Assembly (NCBI RefSeq): GCF_024198215.1
Contig: NZ_JAKCFA010000015.1
Location: 186,001-250,000, forward strand
Source: Myxococcus qinghaiensis
Lineage (GTDB): Bacteria > Myxococcota > Myxococcia > Myxococcales > Myxococcaceae
Reading direction: 5' to 3'
Length of the DNA stretch: 64,000 nt
Shown here: positions 28,127-35,700 of the stretch, one piece after another
How positions within the stretch are numbered: the stretch's first letter is position 1
How the letters are laid out: the number at the start of each line of letters is the position of its first letter
The notes under the pieces: model-generated
Database searches by the model: none
Told to the model about the DNA's origin: nothing
The model's input: only the letters and a program-made list of their open reading frames with translations
Program-made: the position numbers and the translations under genes

Positions 28127-29077
28127 CTATTCCTTGCTTGTCTGGCTCGTGGCCAGGGACGCGGCGGCGCCCAGACGCTCCGGATGGGTCTTCACGGAGA
28201 TGCGCTCACGAAGGTCCTTCATGAGCTGCGTTTGCGCCTCGCGACGCGAATCCGACTCCAGCTTGCCGCGCGCTTCCTCGAAGGTCGGCACCACCGTCTT
28301 CACGGCCTCCACGGCCTCGAGCAGGTGAAGGCCGTACGGCGTCGCGAACGGACGCGAGCGCTCACCCTGCGCGAGGCGCGCGGCCTCGGTGAAGAACACG
28401 TCGTCCACCTGGCCCTCACGTACCGGGCCCAGGTCTCCGCCCCGCGCCGCGCTCACCGTCTCCTCGGAGGCCTCGCGCGCGACCGTCTCGAACGGCTCCC
28501 CGCCCGCGAGCCTCGCGAACAGGGCATTCATGCGCGACTGCGCACCCGCCCGCGCCGCGTCGTCCGCACCCGGGGCCACGCGCACCATCAACTGACGGAC
28601 ATGCACCTCGCGACGTCCGAGCTCCTCCCGGGTCGCCGCGTAGCGCTCGCGCAGCTTCGCCTCGGTGGTCAGCTCCGACAGGCGCTTGTCCAAGAGGGCC
28701 TGGGCCAGGACTTCGCGCTCGGCGGTCCTCAACCGGGCCTGGACCGCTTCGTCCTCGTGAAGGCCCGCGCGCCGCGCCTCGTCGGCGAGCAGCGAGCGCT
28801 CCACCAGTGCATCCAACGCCTCGGCGGGGGGAGGACGCTCGCGCGAGCTGCGCGCGGCGAGATAGGCGGACACATCCGCCTGGGAGATTTCACGCTCGCC
28901 GACCTCGGCGACGACGCGCTCATCCCGGCACCCGCCGAGAGCGAGCACCAGGAGCGCGAACACGGGAAGCCGCCGCGCACGCCGGGAAGTCCGGAGCGCG
29001 GGCAGTGGATGAACTCCACCCTCCGGGCACACGACGCCATCCGCGGCGAAAACGCCGCACGAGCCAAAGTGATGCAC
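28127..29077 (-). CDS. PpiC/parvulin-type peptidyl-prolyl isomerase lipoprotein (second of the minus-strand pair)
   Basis: 316 residues from a GTG at 29077 with GGGAGGGG immediately upstream. The N-terminus is long but ends in a lipobox, LALGGC (lipid Cys50), so the protein should be lipid-anchored and act outside the cytoplasm. After a SurA-like helical chaperone region (about 55-145), the parvulin domain spans about 150-255: 'REVHVRQLMVRV' strand, the family hallmark 'GGDLGPV', and 'PFATPYGLHLLEAVEAV'. It catalyses prolyl cis/trans isomerisation and/or chaperones secreted proteins. It starts 20 bp after the upstream foldase and ends 5 bp before the giant Rhs lipoprotein, so co-transcription with that client is very likely. 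A shorter start (GTG at 29032) would give a more usual n-region but lacks an equally good ribosome-binding site. Confidence 0.82.
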   Translation of the reverse strand: MHHFGSCGVFAADGVVCPEGGVHPLPALRTSRRARRLPVFALLVLALGGCRDERVVAEVGEREISQADVSAYLAARSSRERPPPAEALDALVERSLLADEARRAGLHEDEAVQARLRTAEREVLAQALLDKRLSELTTEAKLRERYAATREELGRREVHVRQLMVRVAPGADDAARAGAQSRMNALFARLAGGEPFETVAREASEETVSAARGGDLGPVREGQVDDVFFTEAARLAQGERSRPFATPYGLHLLEAVEAVKTVVPTFEEARGKLESDSRREAQTQLMKDLRERISVKTHPERLGAAASLATSQTSKE

Positions 29078-29097
29078 AACCCCTCCCGCCTGCGCCC

Positions 29098-29985
29098 TCA
29101 GGGCGTCTCAGGCACGTCGATGCCCACCGAGCCCGCTGCACGCAGTCGGGCCAGCATTCCTTCGAGAACCTTTCGCTTCCACTGCGGCAGCGCGCGCCCC
29201 TCCACCTCCGCCCTCACCTCCTCGAACGCGGGGACCCTCGCGTCCTTGCGCTCCAGCAGTCGCACCACGGAGAACCCCTTCGCCTCCGCCACCACCCCCG
29301 TGGTGTCGCCGACCTTCTTCAAGGCGAACGCCGCCGTCTCCAGCTCGCGCTCCGGCAGGTCTCCGCGCGCCACCCAGCCCAGCTCGCCACCGCGTCCGCG
29401 CTCCGGGCCTTCACCGTCGGCGGCGACCTTCTCCAGGGCCTCGCCCGCCTTGAGACGTTGCGCCAGCCGCTCCGCCTTCTGCTTCGCCTGGGTGCGCTGC
29501 TGGGCCGTCGCCCCCTGGGGAACGAGGACCTGCACCCGCGCCAGCCGCAGTCGCTCCGGTTGAGCCAGCTCGTTCCGGTGTTGCTCGTAGTAGTCGCGCA
29601 GCGCCTGCTCGCTGGGCGTCCCGGCGGACTTCTCCTCGGCGGCGATCAACTCCTGGATGACCAGCCGCTCCTCCAGGGCCTGGACCTGCTTGTGGATGTC
29701 CGGGCGCTGATGGAGTCCATGGACCCGGGCCTCTTGAGCGAGCAGGCGCTTGTCGATCATCGAGCGCACGAACTCGCGCTGGCCGGCAGGGCGCTCGAAC
29801 TGCTCCCGCAGTGGGGAGGGCAGCCGGGAGGACTCCTCGGTGAGCTCCTCCTGGGTGACGACGCCGCCGTCGAAGCGGCCGACCACCCGACCTCCACCGG
29901 TGTGAGCGGCTCCGGTGGGAGCCTCCGGCGCCGGCGTCGTGCAGGCGGAGCAGAGCCCCCACACAACCAGCAGGGCACGACTCAT
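29098..29985 (-). CDS. PpiC/parvulin-type peptidyl-prolyl isomerase lipoprotein (first of the minus-strand pair)
   Basis: 295 residues. The ATG at 29985 is chosen because it begins a lipoprotein signal peptide (MSRALLVVWGLCSAC, lipid Cys15) and has GGAA about 9 bases upstream; longer in-frame extensions lack a signal. The mature part has a SurA-like N-terminal helical region ('FVRSMIDKRLLAQEARVHGL') and a PpiC domain with 'RLRLARVQVLVPQG', the hallmark 'GGELGWVARGDL', 'AAFALKKVGDTTG' and 'AKGFSVVRLLER'. It heads the apparent operon with a second foldase and the giant Rhs lipoprotein. Its paralogue at 30185 is divergently transcribed; the three share architecture but are clearly diverged. The lipobox (Cys at position -3) is slightly unusual, so lipidation is likely rather than certain. 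Confidence 0.83.
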   Translation of the reverse strand: MSRALLVVWGLCSACTTPAPEAPTGAAHTGGGRVVGRFDGGVVTQEELTEESSRLPSPLREQFERPAGQREFVRSMIDKRLLAQEARVHGLHQRPDIHKQVQALEERLVIQELIAAEEKSAGTPSEQALRDYYEQHRNELAQPERLRLARVQVLVPQGATAQQRTQAKQKAERLAQRLKAGEALEKVAADGEGPERGRGGELGWVARGDLPERELETAAFALKKVGDTTGVVAEAKGFSVVRLLERKDARVPAFEEVRAEVEGRALPQWKRKVLEGMLARLRAAGSVGIDVPETP

Positions 29986-30184
29986 CCGTATCGTTCCTAG
30001 AGGAGACTTTCCCTGCTGCCCGTCCAGCCTGGTCCGAGGAACCACGGGATTCGCACCTTGCGCCATGTTGGATATACGATTCAGGCCCACTTTTTGGTTG
30101 TCGCTTCACGCGGTGCCCGCCGTCCCGGCTCGAAAACACGGCGCGTTCACCCCCCATGTGAAGCTCCCGAGGTTGATTTCACCC
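29986..30184. promoter_or_regulatory. Divergent intergenic region between foldase genes
   Basis: 199 bp between the start codons of the minus-strand foldase-Rhs operon and the plus-strand foldase gene. It must hold promoters for both. It includes an AT-richer patch around 30063-30105 (ttggatatacgattc and a run of five T). I cannot assign -35/-10 elements with confidence. Confidence 0.5.
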
Positions 30185-31180
30185 ATGCACACGCCCTCCC
30201 TCCGCACCCGAGTCCTTTCAGCCGTCGTCGCCGCCCTCGCCCTCTCCGCCTGCAACGGTGGGAGTCCTCGTCCAGCGGAGGCTGGGCCCAAGGACTCGAG
30301 CCCCGTCGTCGCGGTCATCAATGACCGCAACGTGACGACCCAGGAGGTGAAGGCGAAGTTGGACGAGCAGCCGCTGTTCGTGCGCAGCCGCTACGCCACG
30401 TTGGAGAAGAAGAAGGAGTTCCTGGACAACCTCATCCGCTTCGAGCTGCTGGTGCAGGAGGCTCGCAAGCAGGGGCTGGAGAAGGACCCGGAGATCCAGG
30501 CGACGCTGGAGAAGGTGATGGTGCAGAAGCTGCTGCGCAAGCAGCAGGAGGCCGCCGCCGGAACCCTGACCGAGCCGGAGCTGCGCAAGTACTACGACGA
30601 GCACCTCTCCGAGTTCTTGAAGCCCGAGCGCGTCCGGGTGAGCCACATCTTCCTGGAGGCGCCGAAGGATGACGCCGCGAAGCGCACGCAGGCGCGGGCG
30701 ACGGCGGTGAAGCTGCTGGCGGAGCTGAAGGCGAAGGAAGCGGGCCCGACGAAGAGCGCCTTCGAGCTGGCGGCGACGCAGCACTCGCAGGACGGGGCCA
30801 CCAAGCCCGCCGGTGGAGACCTGGGCTTCCGCAGCCGGGATGAGCTGACCGTGGCGTGGGGCGCGGCCCTGGCGGAGGCGGTGTTCGGCCTGAAGTCGTC
30901 ATCGGAGATTGGCCAGGTCGTGGAGACCGACAAGGGCTTCCACCTGGTGAAGCTGCAGGGCCGGCAGGTCGGCATGGACCAGACCTTCGAGCAGGCGAAG
31001 CCGCGCATCGAGGCGCGCCTGCTGGGTGAGCGCCGCTCCAAGGCGATGGAGGGCTTCATCGACGGGCTGAAGGCGCAGGCGAAGATTGAAGTGAAGGAGG
31101 CGGCGCTGGAGCAGCTGAAGATTGAAGGCGCGGAGAACAAGCCCGCCGCCCCTGCTCCGACGGCCCAGCCTCACCCGTAG
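30185..31180 (+). CDS. PpiC/parvulin-type peptidyl-prolyl isomerase lipoprotein (third, divergent)
   Basis: 331 residues. The ATG at 30185 starts a classic lipoprotein signal (MHTPSLRTRVLSAVVAALAL then SAC, lipid Cys23), with GAGG about 12 bases upstream; the open frame extends further 5' but those residues are not signal-like. Residues 40-150 resemble the SurA N-terminal chaperone region ('VVAVINDRNVTTQEV', 'FLDNLIRFELLVQEARKQGL'). Residues about 160-275 form a PpiC domain ('VRVSHIFLEAPKDD', hallmark 'GGDLGFRSRDEL', 'ETDKGFHLVKLQGR'). The C-terminal tail is Pro/Ala-rich. It should be an extracytoplasmic foldase. It is the third such gene in about 2 kb beside a 5,078-residue secreted protein, so assisting its folding or export is the obvious hypothesis. 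Confidence 0.86.
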   Translation: MHTPSLRTRVLSAVVAALALSACNGGSPRPAEAGPKDSSPVVAVINDRNVTTQEVKAKLDEQPLFVRSRYATLEKKKEFLDNLIRFELLVQEARKQGLEKDPEIQATLEKVMVQKLLRKQQEAAAGTLTEPELRKYYDEHLSEFLKPERVRVSHIFLEAPKDDAAKRTQARATAVKLLAELKAKEAGPTKSAFELAATQHSQDGATKPAGGDLGFRSRDELTVAWGAALAEAVFGLKSSSEIGQVVETDKGFHLVKLQGRQVGMDQTFEQAKPRIEARLLGERRSKAMEGFIDGLKAQAKIEVKEAALEQLKIEGAENKPAAPAPTAQPHP

Positions 31181-31218
31181 GCGACTCGTAGCGAGGCACC
31201 GGGCCGGCGTACCGCTTC

Positions 31219-31237
31219 AAGGGTCTTCGCCGGCTCG
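31219..31237 (+). repeat. 19-bp direct repeat, copy 1 (flanks SUKH gene)
   Basis: Reads AAGGGTCTTCGCCGGCTCG. It matches copy 2 at 31721-31739 (AAGGGTCCGCGCCGGCTCG) at 17 of 19 positions, same orientation, 502 bp apart. The two copies bracket the SUKH-like gene almost exactly, so they could be footprints of insertion or recombination of an immunity cassette. The CGCCGGC part of this copy (31228-31234) also pairs with GCCGGCG at 31203-31209, making a 7-bp stem. Confidence 0.6.
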
Positions 31238-31248
31238 TGAGCCCTACC

Positions 31249-31713
31249 ATGGCCACAATCACAGACATCGCGAACCAGGTCCGTCAGCACTGGCTGACCC
31301 AGGGGCCTCGAGCCCATCCTGTTGCAAGGGATGAAATCGTGGAGGCATGGCGTTCGCTGCCTGGCGCGCTTCCCGACGAATACGAGACGTTCCTCCGCAT
31401 CGCCGGGCTTCCCCCGGACGACGATCTCCGGGGGTTTCGTTTCTGGTGGCCCAAGGAGCTTCGCGCGACCGCCGACGTTCTCCGGGACGCGGGGTACCCA
31501 TGCAACGCCACGGAGGCGTCGGTCATCATCGCCGACTTCCTTCAGGAGTCTTGGTGGTACGCGTTATGGGTGACAGGGCCCTGGAAGGGATACGTGTCAC
31601 TCGTCCTGGGCAGCTACAACGGCAGCGATCCACAGTTTCCGCTGGGGAGCCTGGAGGACTTCCTGCTGGCGTACATCAAGGACGACGATGATGTGCTGTG
31701 TCCGAAGAAGTAG
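31249..31713 (+). CDS. SMI1/KNR4 (SUKH) family protein, orphan immunity candidate
   Basis: 154 residues from the ATG at 31249; a GTG at 31237 is possible but overlaps a repeat, and neither start has a strong ribosome-binding site. The pattern is SUKH-like: 'LPGALPDEYETFLRIAGLP' followed by 'GFRFWWPKEL', a central 'VIIADFLQESWWYALWV' strand pair, and the C-terminal 'FPLGSLEDFLLAYIKDDDD' that corresponds to the SLxEFLxxY end of the family. SUKH proteins are immunity proteins for diverse nuclease and other polymorphic toxins and act in the cytoplasm. No toxin gene adjoins it: it lies between a foldase gene and a convergent amidinotransferase-family gene, flanked by near-identical 19-bp repeats. 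It may protect against toxins of sibling strains. Confidence 0.72.
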   Translation: MATITDIANQVRQHWLTQGPRAHPVARDEIVEAWRSLPGALPDEYETFLRIAGLPPDDDLRGFRFWWPKELRATADVLRDAGYPCNATEASVIIADFLQESWWYALWVTGPWKGYVSLVLGSYNGSDPQFPLGSLEDFLLAYIKDDDDVLCPKK

Positions 31714-31720
31714 GGACTGA

Positions 31721-31739
31721 AAGGGTCCGCGCCGGCTCG
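31721..31739 (+). repeat. 19-bp direct repeat, copy 2 (flanks SUKH gene)
   Basis: Reads AAGGGTCCGCGCCGGCTCG, 17/19 identical to copy 1 at 31219-31237. It starts 8 bp after the SUKH stop codon, in the 43-bp gap between two convergent genes. Part of it (CGCCGG, 31730-31735) can pair with CCGGCG (31748-31753) as a weak hairpin without a U-run. Confidence 0.6.
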
Positions 31740-31756
31740 CGCCACTCCCGGCGGGC

Positions 31757-32704
31757 TCACGCCACGCCACGCCGCAGCGGCATCGTCAGACAGCGCACGC
31801 TCCCGTTGCCGCTCTCGAGCGCGTCGATGTCGACGCCCACCACCTCCAGCCCGAGGCCCCGCGCCAGGTGGCGCAGGTGCGGCGCCGCCCCTTCCGAGGC
31901 GAGCAACAAGCGCGGCTCCAGGCTGATGAAGTTCGACATGAAGGGATGCGTGCTCCCTGGCTCGAACGCCAGCACGCGCCGGCCCCGCTGGGTGAAGTAA
32001 GCCTCGAACGACTCCCAGCACGGCGGCTCCCCACGCACGTACACGTGGAGGGGGCAGTGACGCAGGAAGGCGCGCGCCACGACGGCCTCGGTCCCGAGCA
32101 CGTTGAAGGCCAGGTCCAGGTGGATGATGCCCAGGCTCTCGGGGATGCGGACGACCGCCACCTCCTCGAACCCCGCGTCCCAGGCCAGCTTCACGAAGTC
32201 GCTCACGGACCTCGGGTCACTGCGCAAACCCACGTTGACGAGCAGCCGCCCCTGCCCCAGCAGGAAGACGTCCCCGAACTCCACACGGGCCGCGGCCGCC
32301 CACTCCACATTCCCATCAGCCCGCCCCATCAGCCGTGACAGCGCCCCGTGCGCCACGTCGAACTCGGCCACCCTCGGCGGAAACGCCGCCGCTCCCCGAA
32401 CCAGCCGGGCCCCCAACACCACCGCCGTGTCCCGAACGAACACCCGGTTGACCGTGGTGTTGCTGACGACCCTGTCCGCTGGCGACAGGAACTCCTCCAG
32501 GTCGATGGTCCGACAGCCGAACGACGCCAGCGTCTCCCGGAGCCGGCCAAACGCGTCATCGGCGGCCGCCCGCGTCACGACCCGGGCAAACCCCACCGCG
32601 GCCGCCTCCTCCTCTGAGGCGACGTCCAGCGCCGCGGGCCGGAACACGACGACGCTGTCCAGCCGGCCATCTTCCGACCAGCACTCGACTTCCCCGAACC
32701 CCAT
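31757..32704 (-). CDS. Arginine deiminase / amidinotransferase superfamily enzyme
   Basis: 315 residues. The ATG at 32704 has AGGTGG 7 bases upstream; a GTG at 32722 lacks one. Signatures of the guanidino-modifying pentein fold are in order: 'TVNRVFVRDTAVVLGARL' (cf. the deiminase N..F.RD segment), 'VEFGDVFLLGQGRLLV', 'IIHLDLAFNVLG' (catalytic His in HLD), and a C-terminal 'GSVRCLTMPLRR' supplying the nucleophilic Cys. Family members hydrolyse arginine to citrulline or transfer its amidino group, releasing ornithine. It is shorter than classical arginine deiminase (about 400 residues). It is divergent from, and shares an upstream region with, an NRPS operon whose last two modules have ornithine codes. 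It may therefore supply ornithine or tailor a residue. Hydrolase versus transferase cannot be decided from sequence alone. Confidence 0.75.
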   Translation of the reverse strand: MGFGEVECWSEDGRLDSVVVFRPAALDVASEEEAAAVGFARVVTRAAADDAFGRLRETLASFGCRTIDLEEFLSPADRVVSNTTVNRVFVRDTAVVLGARLVRGAAAFPPRVAEFDVAHGALSRLMGRADGNVEWAAAARVEFGDVFLLGQGRLLVNVGLRSDPRSVSDFVKLAWDAGFEEVAVVRIPESLGIIHLDLAFNVLGTEAVVARAFLRHCPLHVYVRGEPPCWESFEAYFTQRGRRVLAFEPGSTHPFMSNFISLEPRLLLASEGAAPHLRHLARGLGLEVVGVDIDALESGNGSVRCLTMPLRRGVA

Positions 32705-32798
32705 CAAATCGCCACCTGCCACACAGACGTGGCTAGACCTTAATTCACGTATTGTTGTAATAAATCAACAACACGATTCAAATCAACTAATTCAGATC
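32705..32798. promoter_or_regulatory. AT-rich divergent control region of the biosynthetic cluster
   Basis: About 94 bp between the amidinotransferase-family start and the probable start of the first megasynthase. It is strikingly AT-rich from about 32738 to 32800 in an otherwise GC-rich window. It contains a 6-bp inverted repeat TTGTTG-N8-CAACAA (32752-32757 and 32766-32771) and a direct repeat AAATCAAC (32762-32769 and 32780-32787, 18 bp start to start). These look like regulator-binding sites overlapping divergent promoters. No regulator gene is present in the window. Confidence 0.55.
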
Positions 32799-35700
32799 TT
32801 GACAACTTTCGCTCGTTCATCCAGCCCGCCGTCCTCCGGTTCCCCTCGCACGTTCGAGCAGCTCGTCGCGTGGCTCGTCGCCGCCGTGGCCGAGGAAGCG
32901 GGTGTACCGCCCTCGGCGGTGAAGCTCGATGAACCCTTCGTCACATATGGCCTCACCTCCAAGGAGGCGGTCTTCCTCACGGGCGAGCTCGCGGACTGGC
33001 TGGAGCAGGACGTCTCCCCCACCGCCCTGTGGGAGCACCCGACCATCGACGCCCTGAGCCGGCATCTGGCCGGACGGCTCGCGCCTCCTCCTCCCGCCGC
33101 CGAGCCACCCGAGGCGGAGTCCTCCGGGGACCTGGACGACGCCATCGCCATCACCGCGGTGGCCTGCCGCTTCCCGGGGGCGCCCTCACCCGAGGCGTAC
33201 TGGGCCCTGTTGCAACGCGGTGGCGACGCCATCATCGAGGTGCCCCCGAGCCGCTGGGACTCGCGGCGTTTCCACGGTGCCGGGCCGGGGGCGCCCGGAA
33301 CGATGAACACGCGCTGGGGCGGCTTCGTCGAGGGGATTGACGCGTTTGATCCGCTGTTCTTCGGCATCTCCCCTCGCGAGGCGCACCGGATGGACCCGCA
33401 GCAGCGGCTGCTGCTGGAGGTCGCCTGGGAGGCGCTGGAGCGCGGCGGCCACGCCCCCAAGGCCCTCCAGGGCAGCCGCACCGGGGTGTTCGTGGGCATC
33501 AGCACCCAGGACTACTCGCGGCAACAGTTCAGCGACCCCGCCTTGCTGGATGCGTACGCGGGCACGGGCAACGCCCACAGCATCGCCGCCAACCGCCTCT
33601 CGTACCTGCTGGGCCTGCGGGGGCCGAGCATGGCGGTGGACACCGCGTGCTCCTCCTCGCTCGTCGCCGTGCACCTGGCCCGCCAGAGCCTCCGCGCCCA
33701 GGAGTGCGACCTGGCCCTGGTCGGCGGGGTGAATGCCATCCTGAATCCGGAGCTCACCATCGCCTTCTCCCAGGCGGGGATGATGGCGAGCGACGGCCGC
33801 TGCAAGACCTTCGATGCCGCCGCGGATGGCTATGTCCGCTCCGAGGGCTGTGGCGTCGTGGTGCTCAAGCGGCTGAAGGACGCGCTCGCCGCTGGTGACC
33901 CCATCCTCGCCGTGCTCCATGGCTCGGCGGTCAACCATGACGGCGCCAGCAATGGCCTCACCGCGCCCAGCGGCGCCGCGCAGCAGGACGTCATCCGTCA
34001 GGCCCTGCGACAGGCGCGGCTGTCCCCCGCGAGCATCGGCTACGTCGAGGCCCACGGAACGGGGACACCGCTGGGCGACCCCATGGAGGTCGACGCGCTC
34101 CAGGCGGTGCTGGCCCAGGGGCGCGACACGTCACAGCCCTGCTACATCGGCTCCGCGAAGAGCAGCATCGGCCACCTGGAAGCAGCCGCTGGCATCGCCG
34201 GGCTCGTAAAGGCGGTCCTGACGCTGCGGCACGGGGAGATTCCCCCTCAGGCCCACTTCCGTCAGCTCAATCCGCACATCGCGCTGCGGCAGCCCGCCTT
34301 CCAGATTCCGACGCGGCCCGAGCCCTGGCCCCAGGCACCAGGAGCGCGGTACGCGGGCGTGAGCGCCTTCGGCTTCGGGGGGACCAACGCCCACGTCATC
34401 CTCGGCGAGCCTCCCTCGCGTCCCCATGAGGCCACGAGCCCTCCCGCGCGCACCCATCATCTGTTGACGCTGTCCGCGCGGACCGCGCCGGCCCTGCGCG
34501 TCCTCGTCGAACACTATCGGGAGCTGCTCGCGTCCTCGGACGCACCCTCGCTGGAGGCGCTGTGCTTCACGGCCGCGACGGGTCGGGACCACTGGCCGCA
34601 CCGGCTCGCCGTGGTGGCGGGCTCGCGCCAGGAGCTGTCGGAGCGACTCAGCGCGTTCCTCCAGGGAGAGGACGTCCCGGGCCTGCACCACGGCGAGGCG
34701 CGGCGAGAGGCGCAGCCGCACGTCACCTTCCTCTTCCCTGGCCAGGGCGCGCAGTACCCCGGCATGGCGCGCGCGCTGTATGAAAGCGCCCCCGTCTTCC
34801 GCGAGGCCATCGAGCGCTGCGACGCGCTGCTTCGTCCGCGCCTCGACGTGTCGCTGAAGTCGCTCCTCTTCCCGGGGCCCGGTGACGACGAAGCCCGCGT
34901 GCACCAGACGCGCTACACCCAGCCCGCCCTGTTCGCGGTGTCGCACGCCCTGACGGAGCTGTGGGCTTCGTGGGGCGTGAAGCCGAACGCCGTCCTGGGG
35001 CACAGCGTGGGGGAGTACGCCGCCGCGCACGCGGCCGGAGTCCTGGGGCTCGAGGACGCGCTGCGCTTGCTGGCGCTTCGCGGCAGCCTCATCCAGGCCT
35101 TGCCACCCACGGGGACCATGGTCGCCGTCATGGCGGACGAGGCGACGGTCCGCGCCGCGCTGGCATCCGAGCGCGCCGTGGAGGTGGCTGCCATCAACGG
35201 CCCCCGCCATGTGGTCATCTCCGGAGAGCGGACCTCGGTGGAGCGCGTGGTCCAGGCGATGGAGGCACGGGGCGTGGAAGCCCGCCCGCTCCAGGTCTCG
35301 CATGCGTTTCACTCGCCACTGATGGAGCCCATGCTCGACGCGTTCGAGCAGGCCGCTTCCGGCGTCGTGTTCCAGCCGCCGCGACTGGCGCTCATCTCCA
35401 ACCTCACCGGAGCGCCCCTGGCCGCGGCCCCCACCGCGCGGGAGTGGCGCCGCCACGTGCGCGAGCCCGTCCAGTTCTTCCAGGGCATCCAGCGCGCGGC
35501 CACGGAGGCGAAGGGCCCCTCGCTGTTCGTCGAGCTGGGACCGCACGACACGCTCCTGGGCATGGCGAAGCGCTGCCTCCCCGAGGGCGGAGCCGAATGG
35601 CTCCCCAGCTTGCGTAAGCAGCGCGACGCCTGGGAGACGCTCCTGGGCACCCTGGGCGCCCTCTACGTCCGAGGCGCCCCGGTGGACCTTCGCGCGCTCC

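Noticed and set aside
32103..32798. 5' extension of the first megasynthase frame over the amidinotransferase gene
   Set aside because: The extension is antisense to a gene with clear catalytic motifs, crosses the AT-rich promoter and adds no acyl-ligase or other domain.
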